A DNA stretch of 64,000 nucleotides, from assembly GCF_000208745.1 (NCBI RefSeq), contig NC_030855.1, positions 10,206,046 through 10,270,045 on the forward strand, read 5' to 3'. This DNA is from Theobroma cacao (Eukaryota > Streptophyta > Magnoliopsida > Malvales > Malvaceae). Under the pieces are notes generated by a model. It had not been told where the DNA came from. It searched no databases and worked only from the letters and a program-made list of their open reading frames with translations. This document shows, in pieces, positions 11,674 to 22,800 of the stretch. How positions within the stretch are numbered: position 1 is the first letter of the stretch; each line of letters begins with the position of its first letter. Made by a program: the position numbers and the translations under genes.

Positions 11674-13379
11674 CGTTACCTTAAAATAACATAAACATGA
11701 ATGAAAAATATTAAAAATTTACACAAACAAACAACAATATTTATTGATTATATCTATTACGAATACATTTTTATATATGTAAAAATATGATTTAAAATAG
11801 ATTCTTAAAAGAAAAAGAGAACAAAATTTGCAACGTTAGGTTTTTCCTCTAATTAGCACATTTAATTTTTAAAAAATGTTTGATAACAAGGAAGAAAATT
11901 CAAAAGATGGATAAAAAAAAGGTTAAGCATTCTTTTATACTTTTACCTTTCTTGATGATCAAGATTGGGAACAGAATACTTTAGTGTTTTACTTCAGAGT
12001 AATTGTGGTGTAAGTGTGCTTGATTTCACCCCACGGGAAAGTTTGATGAGGGAATTATATTACTTTTGTCGGTTGGATTATAGGCAAGGGTGAACTCATT
12101 TATAAAGGAAAAAAATTGTAGAAATTAGAACTATCATTTTTATCTTGTAGATTTAATTTTATCCATTCTCTAGTGTTAATATATTGTTCATCTTGGAATG
12201 ACCAAAATTTGCAATTCATTTAAAGGAAAAAAGATATGTTTTTTCGTTTACCTTTTTCTATCATCTTGCTTAGCAAGAGGATTAAATCATTTTATGATAA
12301 GGGAGATATATTAAGATTTCAAGACTATTATGGGCTACTTTTGCCATCAATCGTGTTAGTCAAACATTAGGCGGAAACATGAACGAAATAAATAACTTGA
12401 GCTCCACACTGAGCATGACTTCACGCAACAATAATAATAAAGTTCAAAACTCTTGCACAGAATATCTTAGTTCAGTAAAATAACTGCTACAAATGTCAAT
12501 ATACTCTTTATCATAAGACTTCTATATGTCCAGCAACACATCACAAAAGTTAAATCACAAAAAAAAAGGAGATTGGAGGTTTACCTGTGCTTCCAAAGGC
12601 GAAATGCAACCTAGCCCTGATGAGAGAAGCAAATTTGAGAAGATATGTCATCGACAGAGGTGAGGAGGAACCGATCTCCAAAGTTGAAAGCCGTAAGCCG
12701 TAAAGCTTTCGCTGTCCGCTCTCTAGCAAATCAAAAAAGGTGGGTCGAGTAGGAGAAGACTCAGAGTAATGAGTAGAGGTAGGCAGTAGGTAGGTAGCTA
12801 GCTGATGGGGAGTGCTACAGGCTTGGAGTGGTGATTAGCTGAAGGTGAGAAGTGAGAACTGAGCAAAACGCAACGGAGACTTTGAAGGTGCGATCTGTGA
12901 TGGTCGATGAGGAGTGCCGGAGTGGTGACCAACTGAAGGTGAGAAGTGAGAAATTGGGCGATGCCGATGGCTGGATGCCAGATGGAGAGTGAGAAATGAA
13001 ATCGATGAGGCAAGAACTGAGAATTGAGATAGCAACTGCAGAACTCGACTCTCACCTTGAAAGAAAGAAGGCCAAAACAGATGGGTTAGCCGGTTAGGAC
13101 TTAGGCCATTAAGGTCTTGGCACTTAGCCGGTTAGGACTTCACTTAGCCACTTAGGGTCTTTGGGCAGTTGGGCCTTGGCTTGGTTGCTCTTTCCTCTTT
13201 ACATAGTTAATTGGTTTAGGCTTAATTTTTTTTTTGGCCCACAAGGCTGGCCCGCACCAACCTGAGTCAGCCCCCTAATCAAATGAACTAGCCTATTTAA
13301 GCTCGGTTCTAATATTAGCCTAAATTTTCAAGCGCAGCCCACCCCATATTTAATAAAAATGGGCCGACCCAATGGGCCA
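11674..13379 (-). other. hAT leader / upstream region
   Basis: No convincing coding sequence. 12600-13070 is GC-richer and holds two imperfect copies of a ~100-bp block (around 12805-12880 and 12905-12960, sharing GAAGGTGAGAAGTGAGAA). It is probably the transposon's 5' untranslated leader or promoter. 13080-13180 has short repeats of the GCCGGTTAGGACTT type. Confidence 0.5.
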
Positions 13380-13399
13380 GGCCCATTTTGACAAGTCTA
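13380..13399 (-). repeat. hAT terminal inverted repeat (one end)
   Basis: The reverse complement reads TAGACTTGTCAAAATGGGCC, followed inward by GGCCCATTGGG-type sequence. The partner end is not in the window. Confidence 0.6.
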
Positions 13400-14099
13400 A
13401 TCGTAATGCAAGTAATAAAGAAAAGATTTTAAATTTAATAGATATGAGTAATACTGATGAAGCTAAAGTGGTGACAAGCGATCACCTCTTAGTTTTTAAC
13501 TTTTTTTATTATATATATAATATAATTATTTTTATAATTACTATTTAATCACTTTTTATGTAAAATCCTAAATTCATCATTGATAAGTAGTATATAGGAA
13601 TTTATATAAAATTGTATAATAAATATATCTAAAAAAGCATTTAATACATTTATAAATGTAATTATTGGAGTAGTATTGTAAAAAAGTATTAATGTAGTTA
13701 ATAACATATATATAATATTAATATAATTAATAACATATATTGTTGAAGGAGTTTTGTGATTGTGGTTGGAGCAATGGCTTTACAAATAATTTCAAGCTTG
13801 CTTTCAAAGCTGCAAATAAGTTTAGAGCTTTAATATATGGATATCTATGTTACAAAAAATATCATAAGAGCTATGTTGTGTTGTAACTATTCATTTTGGA
13901 GTGTTGTTTTTTTTTTTCCAAAATGATTAATTGCAACTTGAATGGGAGTTGATAGTAAGAAATGAATTTTGTCAACGACAACGAAAAAAAGTTAATACAA
14001 CACTCAATTGATAAATATGTGTTAAGAAAAAGATTTATAGTAAGGTTGGTTGGTTCTTAGTTTCTTTTCTTTTAAAGCCAAGTGCCAATTTAGATCACA
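13400..14099. other. AT-rich intergenic DNA
   Basis: Very AT-rich, with TATATAATATA runs near 13505 and 13710. I see no gene or recognisable element. Confidence 0.5.
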
Positions 14100-14335
14100 T
14101 CCATAACCTTATATAAAAGGAAGCCTTTATGGAGCTTCCAAACGATGCCACGTGGCACATCAGCAAAGAGCTTTGCAAGTCAAAAAAGTGGTCAGCAAGT
14201 CAAATTTGGAGATGAGAAATCTTAAAAAACTAAATATATTGAAAAAAAAAAGTAGCTCTGCAAGTCAAAAAAGTGGTCAGTAAGTCATATTAGGAGATGA
14301 CAAATCTTAAAAAACTAAATATAGTGAACAAAAAG
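14100..14335 (+). repeat. Helitron-like 5' end with 85-bp internal duplication
   Basis: The segment opens TCCATAACC and then TATATAAAAGGAAG, followed by CCACGTGG. The same start-box layout is seen at 19414-19475. Two copies of an ~80-bp block (sharing TGCAAGTCAAAAAAGTGGTC) sit at about 14171-14255 and 14256-14335, with a period of 85 bp. I did not find a convincing 3' hairpin-CTRR end for this copy. Confidence 0.35.
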
Positions 14336-15331
14336 GAAACAAAAAGACATTAAAGGGGGATTTTCTTACAAGTTGAGAAAGTGACTAATTCCTTAATGGT
14401 GTTGTTCAGTGTGTAACAGAAATAAAAAGATAAAAAAATGGGGAGCTTTGGCCAATCTCACAATCCCATTAAAACTACATTGGCAACATTGTAAGGTCTT
14501 TTTACTCTCCTCAATGTAGATTTGATTCTCGGGATGGTTGACATTGTCCTTCCAAGTGAGCAAAAACAGCCTTTCTCTTTCCTACCTTCACTATGCTTTC
14601 TACTTTTAGCCATTGTGATTTTTTTTGGGTCGCCTTGGAAAGGTAGAATGGATGATGAATTTTTTAAGTTTTTTAGTGGATATATGTCAAAGAGTTTTGG
14701 TTTTTCAAATTTAGTGCTAGCTTTTCAAATTTTAGGATTTGATAGTAGCCTTTGGATTTTGTACGGTCAATCAACATGTGCGGCCTAAGGTGGGTTTCGT
14801 GTTTAGATTGTTCGACTTTGTCATTTCCCTAACTACTCTTCACCTGCTTTCATCCAACCTTTTCTATATTTTTTATTTCTACACCTTTTGACCATTCTCA
14901 GTTTCCTTTTATCTCAGTTCTTTCTGTTTCTGTGTTTTTGCATTCGATTGCTTTTCTTTTGTTCTCTTCGGTTCTTCAAATTTGTAATTTTTTAACAAGT
15001 CTTTAGTTTAGGGTTTTATAATTGTAGTTTTGTTGTTTGGTTTATTCTTCCTTCATTTCTTCCTTTAGATTTTGACATTCGTATAGTGATTTAGGTTTTT
15101 GTGATTATTTCGTGATTTCGTTTTGCTTTCTGGTATTGTTGTGACTTTTCTATGGTTTGTTCATGGTTTGTTTCTTTTCTGATTGTGAATAAGATCTGTG
15201 GCATTAGCTCCTCCTTTGTTTTGTTAATTTTATTCATGGTAATTATTATTTTTGTTTTTATGTTGACTATTGTCGATGGTTTTGCACCTATTTTCTCCTG
15301 TTTCTATTTTATAGTAATACATAATGCCAAT
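14336..15331. other. Unassigned intergenic region, T-rich
   Basis: An 88-codon frame (14522-14788, +) contains a hydrophobic stretch but no family I recognise. 14800-15330 is pyrimidine-rich, like a 5' leader or an intron, but no following coding exon is seen before the solo LTR at 15332. Probably non-coding. Confidence 0.4.
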
Positions 15332-16947
15332 TGTTAGTGTAAGCCATACAAGCTAATCGACTTTGTGCTTGTAAAATACTATATTAATTAGTCATATTTC
15401 ATGTTAAATACATTATGGATATTTTATATAATGTATGAGGTATTTCTTTATTCATGAGTTTATTTATAAAAAGTTATGAGAGACTTATGTAGATAAAGTC
15501 TTTGGAACATAATGGCCTTGCAAAGAAATTATAAAAGTTATAATTATGATATTCTTATGGATCAAAGCCTTGTTCCTAAGTATGTTTCTAGTCATTGTAT
15601 TGTCAAGAATAAGGACATTAACAATGCTCAAAGATTGGTACATGTTAAGTCTCTTTACTTTGAAAGTAAGCAATTGATCTCATAGGTTGAAGTATGTGGG
15701 TGCTTGATAAGGAACAAGTTCACTGAACATGACTCGCTATAAGAGTTCCATTTGATATTTCACTCAAGTGTCTATGGAAATATTCTCATATGTCAGTAGT
15801 GTAAGTAATCCTTAGACTTGTGATATCAGGTCATCTTGTATGTGAATTTTCATGCTTTGATTTCACTTCTACGAGTCTGGAGATGATCAGATGCTTAAAC
15901 AGGGTGCTTTTGGGCATGGCATGAAGCATACGAAGATGAAAGAGTGGTCCAGAGAGGATTCATCACCCCAAGTGATTTGAATGGGACACATCTCATTTGC
16001 TCCTAGCTTATATTGATTAAAAGTCCTCAGCCAAGACAATCTTGATAGGTCAATATAAAAGTTGCAGGACTAATATCGATAAGTTAAAGAGTAGACACCA
16101 AGATAGGCTTTCTATCTATCTGGGATATATGATGAAAGGATCGAATTACACTGAGATACTATACACTGAAAGGTTAGTCAAATCATATTGACTCTCTTAA
16201 CATTTGGGTGGTCATGATGTATTGTTAGATACTGCTCATGATCTATAAATATAAATATAAATTCTTACTTGAATTAATTTCTATTTGTTGCTAACATGTT
16301 GGGAACCTAATGGGTTACATACATTAGGTGAATTGTCGAAATTAATTTGAGTTTAATTGGATATGATCTGATTGATTTTATATAAGCTTGATCCACTTAA
16401 GTATTGGCTAAATCAAATATGATTTGATGGAGTATTAAATAAAGGTCTAATTAACTCAAGACATTTTATAATCCTTGTTGAATATAAAGTAGGTCAATTC
16501 ACTTTATTAAAGAATCCCTTAGCCGCATCTTGAATATATAGAACAGTTTTATTTTTATTTTCTCATGTGTTAAGATAGGATCATAGTAAAAAAAAAAAAA
16601 GAGAAACACAAAGAAAGCTCAAAGTTAAGAGTTTGTTAGCACAAACTTTGGCTTAGGGATTCATACACTCTTAGTGAAGAGATTTCGACAAATCACTATG
16701 TGGATCACCATTAAAGGCAGGACAACTATGCTGCTATGGCTTGATGAGTCTTAGTTGGTGTACAAGAGTTAAAACGAAAAGCCAAAGAAGACTTCACCAA
16801 AGAAAGTAGACTTTCAAGTATTTCAAAATTTCTCTTGTTGTTTTTTTAGATTAGTTTTAATTAAAATAATCCATGGCTTAGGAGATTAAAATTTTAATAA
16901 TATTTAGCTACGTATAAGTTATGTTAACATGAATTAAATCCCCAACA
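15332..16947. mobile_element. Solo LTR, 1616 bp, TSD CCAAT
   Basis: It starts TGTTAGTGTAAGCC and ends ATCCCCAACA. It is flanked by a perfect 5-bp duplication, CCAAT at 15327-15331 and 16948-16952. No internal coding region is present, so this is a solo LTR. The superfamily cannot be assigned without internal sequence. It contains an A13 run near 16590. Confidence 0.9.
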
Positions 16948-16952
16948 CCAAT

Positions 16953-18736
16953 TGCATAATTGATGTCACTCTAACTCGAAATTATTTATTTAAATATTTA
17001 ACCCCGAGTTGGAAATATACCCAACTCGCTAACCAATCTTTTTTTCCCCTTTTTTTTAAATTGTTATCTCTTTTTAATTTTCTTCATTGTAGAAAATGTT
17101 AATTCTTATAGATAAAATCTATTACGTAAAATCATCTTTTCTAAAACTATTTAACAACATATGCGTAGTGTGTTAACATTTCTTGCTTATGTAAAGTAAT
17201 CTGGTTTGTTCTTTTTAACAGTGCAAATTGGGCAGTGGGCATCGAGATAAAATCCACCAGTTTGTGACAATAACTGGAGTGAGGTGACCCCATATTCATT
17301 TGTTATTTCACTGTTAAAACTTGGGTACAATTTTCAAAATTATTGTGTTTGAAGATAGGTTGAAAGAAGTTCATGAGCAATGTTTAAAATAAATGTATTA
17401 TAGACATTTAAAAAACAAAGTGGATAGTGGAAGAATTGCTTAATTGCCTACAACAATGAAAATTATGATTAGAAAACTTAAAAATAGGACATTAACTATT
17501 ATGGTTGTATAATTTCCAAGTGAGCCCTCATAATCAGCTTTGGCATGCCTTTTGATGGATGTATAGGCCGTTGCCAGTGATGAATTCCAACTTTTATTTT
17601 TTTCCAAAATCAAATTAATGAAAACTTGGCTTGAGCCCATTTGTTTGTCTCTTGGAGACCCATTGCCACTGCGTCACACTGCTTCTTCCTTTATCTTCTG
17701 GCATTATGAGCTGACAGACGAAGAGTTGGAGTTTCCTTAAAATGTTGAGAATACATTTTCTTAATTCATATATATATTTTAGTTGCCACAAAATAGTGTT
17801 AATGTGAAAACAATGACAAACACTGCTAAGGTCATCATTGGAACGAACTTAAAATAACTACCGATTGCAAAGGTAAAGAGATAACCAGGAAGGATTGCTA
17901 AGAAGAAGGAACTACCTTGTTACTGGTTGTGATTGTCATAGGGCTAATAGAGCCACTATCAGCCATAGCACCATGGTGTGATGTGTTGTCAGAAAGTCAT
18001 AGGTTTCCAATTTAGGTTACAAGGTAGTGACTAAATTTGTATCGATGAGATTAATAGCCATGGTGACATATTACTAGGAGATAGAAGCCATCACCATGAG
18101 TTGAGTCTTGGATAAAGAATTTGGATGTGCCATGACCAAAAAAATTGATATTCGTCAAGGACTTGGATTGCCTTTTAGGGTAATTTGTGGAAATACACTT
18201 CTTGAGTACATAGTGATTTCTTTGGTGGTAAGCTTTAGTCATTTAAATCTTAATGGAGCATACTAGGGAACCAGGCTCAATAGTGAAGTGATCGAGTAGG
18301 ATTTGCTGCTTGCAATAAGCTTGGTAGTCATTACAATTGGGCCTTGTGGCATTGGATCCTGTCACAATATTGACCCCAACAACTAGAATCAATGAATCCC
18401 ATTTAATTAAGTTGGACACCAAATTATTACCTACTGTCGTTCTCACCTTACATAACCAATAATTGTTGAGTAGTTTTATAATCTAATTTATATTGAATAA
18501 GTATGTTGAGTAACTTAGCTATAGGGATAAAAGCAAGACATTTAGATAAATTAACTTGATTGCTTATTAATATTTATTAATTTAAATTAAAAGCCCTAAT
18601 TCGTAGCATAAAAATGTGAAATTATTTTCCCAAACACTTGTCAACTGTTAATAACCTTATACAATACTTTTAGTAGTAACTTTTTAAAAATAATCAATAA
18701 TTTAATATTATTAAAATATTAAAATATAATATATAA
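16953..18736. other. Intergenic DNA, no supported gene
   Basis: Minus-strand frames at 18446-18243, 18242-18051 and 17640-17440 are short, share no order of known domains, and are not linked by clear splice sites. A decayed gene cannot be ruled out. The rest is AT-rich. Confidence 0.4.
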
Positions 18737-19195
18737 AAAGTCCTTCAACTATTTAGGAAAATTCAAATTAGCTCTTATATTTTTATTGCATTCAGTTAAG
18801 CCTTTATACTTTTATTTTGAACTAAATAAACCCTTATAATTTTATTTTAAGTCAAATAAACTTTTATGACTAATTATTGACTTAATCAAAATGTTATTTG
18901 TTATTCTATATTACGTGGTGCTAACATATCATAATTGATTATGACGTGACATGTTAATTTTGCATAATAACATAATAATGTGATATTTTATACTGTTCAA
19001 ATTAACGCTATGTCAACACCATGAGAATATAAAATGATAAGTGACATTTTGATTGATGATAATTAGTCTATCATTAGTCATAAGAACTTATTTAACTCAA
19101 AATAAAAATATCAGAGCCTGATTGAATACAATAAAAGAATAAAGACTTACTTGAATTTTTTTAAATAGCTTAGAAACTTATTTAAGGATTATACT
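18737..19195. repeat. Fold-back MITE-like element, copy 1 (upstream of ISPD)
   Basis: About 459 bp. The two arms pair as inverted repeats over roughly 200 bp each. For example, AAAATTCAAATTAGCTCTTA on the left pairs with the complement of the right end, and AATCAAAATGTTA pairs with the complement of GTGACATTTTGATT. The same family recurs at 27740-28180. No coding capacity. The terminal duplication is not clear. Confidence 0.75.
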
Positions 19196-19413
19196 GAATA
19201 CTAAACATACCACATTTTGAGTAACATCTATCTAAAAAAAAGTGACTCAAATTGTATATTTAATTTTCAGAATTTCATTTATTATATAGTAATATTGCAC
19301 ACATTTGTCAATAAACCTTTTATAAATATTTGAAATCTAATACTATTGGAATATTAAATACATACTTACAGAAATAGAAAAATTACTTTTATATCATAAA
19401 CTTATCATATTAA

Positions 19414-19702
19414 CTCCAATTTATAATATATATAAAAGGAAGACTTAAAGGGGCTTTCTCATTTAGCCACGTGAGGGACATAGAAAAAAAAAAGAGATAA
19501 AAAGAGAGAAAAAAATAGATAAAAATAGAGTCGTATGTAATGTATAGGTCATAATCTAATTTATAATATATATAAAAAAAAGATTCAAAAGAGCTTTCTC
19601 ATTTAGTCAACATAGGAGAAAAGAAAAAAATAGAGAGGTAAAAAGAGAAATAAAAAAACAAATAAAAAGTGTTTCGCGTGCAACTCACAGGCCATAGACT
19701 AG
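19414..19702 (+). mobile_element. Two stacked Helitron-like short elements ending in CTAG
   Basis: Two related segments begin TCCAATTTATAATATATATA (19414) and TCTAATTTATAATATATATA (about 19554). Both continue with an AAGA(C/T)T...GCTTTCTCATTTAG block. The second ends with a GCGTGCAACTCACAGGCC region and then CATAGACTAG followed by T. A 5' TC, a 3' CTRR and insertion between A and T are Helitron hallmarks. The expected 3' hairpin is imperfect, so this is a tentative call. Confidence 0.42.
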
Positions 19703-19877
19703 TTTACATAATCAGAAAACCCATGACCTGGCCATGGTTGAGCCGGTTCTTGTTGGTGGTCCCATTGTTTTTACACGTGCCCGCATTTAACTCAAATGGT
19801 GGATGGCATTAGTTACGACTCTTGCTAGAAACTTAATCCAGGTAACCGAGGCCGCTGCAGAGATAGAGTGGGGAGAG
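19703..19877 (+). promoter_or_regulatory. ISPD proximal promoter / 5' leader
   Basis: Only about 175 bp separate the Helitron-like end from the favoured ISPD start. A perfect G-box core, CACGTG, lies at 19774-19779; another is inside the Helitron-like segment at 19468-19473. G-boxes bind bZIP/bHLH light-signalling factors in plants, so light control is plausible but inferred. No clear TATA box. Confidence 0.5.
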
Positions 19878-22800
19878 ATGGGGCTTCTTCACCTTAACCA
19901 CTCTCTCACTCTCACTTGCTCCACTTCCAGTCTGCTTGTTCCATCCAAACCCCATGTTGCCGCCAAGTCTTCTCCATTCTTTTCGCACATACACATTAAC
20001 TTCCCTTCACCAGGTAAGTAGAAACCATTTGTTGTCCTCTTTGTTTGCAATTAATCTTTATTGTTTCGTAAGTGGGAGTATAATTTTTGTTCACTTCATT
20101 GGGTGTTTCTCTTTTTCAGGGCGAAACGTAGAATTGAGAAGAAGGGCCAGGATTGGTTCTTGCAGGATTAAGTGTTCAGCGGAAGTTGATAATGTAAGAA
20201 GCATTGATTCCCATATATGTATGTATGCGTGTATTCAACTGCAATACCGTTTTCGCTTTAATTGGTTGAAATGAATAGTTGTTGGTTTGTACCCAGGGCT
20301 CTGCAAAGGTGAAGGAAAGAAGCGTTTCGGTCATTCTTTTGGCAGGAGGCAAAGGCAAAAGAATGGGTGTGAGTATCAATTCTTATCTTTTTCTTCTTTT
20401 CTCTCAATTCTATATGCTATTATTATTTTAATGCACCATCAGGATCTTACTTTGTGTTTAAATGCCCAGTAAATTGTAAAGCCCCATGCAATTTTTTGAT
20501 CCTCACGGCTTTCCTTTAAACCAATTCTTTTAATTATCCAACAGTATTGTTCTTAAGTACAATCTTGTTAAATCATATATCTGGGAGAGTTATGGTTTTA
20601 TACTTTTATTGAAAATTATGCGGGCCTTCTTTCATCATCTTCAGTACTGGGCATTGCTTCTTTATTTGTTGTAATTCTTACAAAATCATAACATAGCTAC
20701 GAATGAGTATTTGCCCATCTGGGCGGGTTGAGACTCAGCTTTTGCAGTTTCCTTTATGTTACCTAACAAAATAATGGTCATCTTGTATACATGTACCAAG
20801 TACATAATCTTACATTTTTATCTAACATAATATTAGTCAATTTCAATGCACTGTTTATTTCAAGAAGCATCATTATTGATACACATGTATATTGAAGTTA
20901 CTAGTTATTGTTATTTCTGGATGGCTTGGATTTTGTAGAAGTGAGGGGCTCATTTCTGTTTGTGCTAATTAAATTTTTTATCTTTAAATCTTTGAATGTA
21001 ATTATCAATTCTATGCCCTAGCTTGCAAATGTGCTCATGCATATTTATCCAAATAAACTTATGCATTCTTTGTTATCGATGCTTCTTTATTTATTTTCTA
21101 GATGATAGCTTTCCTGTGTTTGTGCAAATAGGCAAGCATGCCAAAGCAATATCTACCACTTTTAGGACAACCAATTGCATTGTATAGGTAAACAAGAACA
21201 ACTTCTATCAACTTCATCATTTTACTTCCCTATTCATTGCAGCTTTGAATTATTCTAATGGACTTGTGGAACCTAATATTTGGCAACTGTGAGAGTAAAG
21301 TAACCATTTTATCTGCAGGGGTAGTTATGTTTGGAAAATGTATACAATGATTTATTAAGGCACCATGTGGTGGTTATTTTTGCTACATGCCTTTCACTTT
21401 TGAAAGCAAAAAAACGAAAAGCACATTTGGGCACAAAAGAAAACAATGTTTTTGAAGGATTATAAATGAAATATTTACTATTTTTTAGATAACAAAATGA
21501 ATGACTTTACTCCTATGGGCAAATTATTATAATTGAGATTGCATTTCAACTATTTCTCAGCTTTAATCAATTATAATTTTGCTTTGTACTTTGGCTTTTA
21601 CTTCATAAGAACTTTCCAAGAAGCAAAAAGCAAGTAGGATAAGTAACAACCAAAATGGAGCCTTACACTTTTGTGGTTATTCGGATATAACAATCTGCTG
21701 TAAATGTTATTTTCTGTCTGTTCATTATGACAGTAACTATTTTTCCTAAGATATTTATATGCTTTATTTGGCAGTTTATATACTTTCTCACGCATGATTG
21801 AAGTGAAAGAAATTGTTGTGGTTTGTGATCCATCATACAATGACATTTTTGAAGGTCACTCTCTCTCTCTCGCTCACGCACACACATTCACACACACAGA
21901 TATGACTGCACACAAGTGTGCACATATGCAAGCATGTACACACACATTGTATCAGTTGGCTGTGTTTGTGCACACACTCGCACAAGTGAAATGGATATGT
22001 ATGTTTTGTGCTTTTCATCTCTTGGGAAATGTTGCATTGTGTTTGGTTGTTTCCTAGTTCTTTTGATTCTATTGCTTCAGAGAGATATTCCTGATAATAT
22101 GACCATTTTTTATTCCAGAAACCAAAGACAAAATTAACGTAGACCTTAAATTCACACTTCCTGGGAAGGAGAGACAGGATTCTGTTTACAGTGGACTTCA
22201 GGTACCTGCAAAATGCTTTGAAACTAAGAAGAGAATGCTGTTTCATTTCAGTATATGACACTGTCTAGTTGTCTTCACTGCATCCTTTTTTACCTTCATT
22301 TTAGATGCTTGTGTAATAATATCTAACTAGTGCTTTGGGAGTGACTTCGCCATTGTAATTTTTGTTTGATAGCTTAAAAAATGTGATAGCATTGAATCAT
22401 GATTCTTTATTAAGAATAGCTTGCTTGAGATCTTGGAAATTCTACTGAAAAGCAATTTTACTCTTCATGTAACATTTGCCATTCTTATTTTTCTGCATTT
22501 CGTTCTAGCATTATGTTTGACCTCATGTCAATAGCTGATGTATGCCTTACAGACTGGGAAATAAGTTACTCTTCGTATAAGATTTTCCATTCTCATTTTT
22601 CTGTATTTCTTTGTAGCATCATGTTCAACCTCTTGTCAATGGATGATGTATGCCTTATAGACTGAAAATAAATTTTTTCCATGTGTTATAAAGGGACCAA
22701 TTATGGTCCACCAGGGCGAGCACCTAAGAATACTGATCTGGATGTAATCCACTTCCAGTAATTTTTTTTGCAGAGGTTTCTTTCACAAAAATTACTCTAA

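Larger units (their letters stand above)
10749..13399 (-). mobile_element. hAT DNA transposon, 5' half (rest left of window)
   Basis: A minus-strand transposase of the BED-finger/RICESLEEPER type (10749-11673) is preceded by a long leader and ends at about 13399. On the minus strand the end begins TAGACTTGTCAAAATGGGCC, the usual style of a plant hAT end. The 3' half of the transposase and the other end were split off by SIRE-A and lie before position 1. The 8-bp target duplication cannot be checked. Confidence 0.8.

Noticed and set aside
14522..14788. 88-codon hydrophobic ORF on the plus strand
   Set aside because: Low-complexity hydrophobic composition, no family resemblance, no supporting exons.
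17440..18446. Series of minus-strand frames that could be a small gene
   Set aside because: No recognisable domain, no consistent splice sites, and stops between pieces; treated as intergenic.
21833..22261. 142-codon minus-strand ORF
   Set aside because: Lies opposite ISPD exons 5-6 and a CA-rich microsatellite; Cys/His pattern comes from the repeat.
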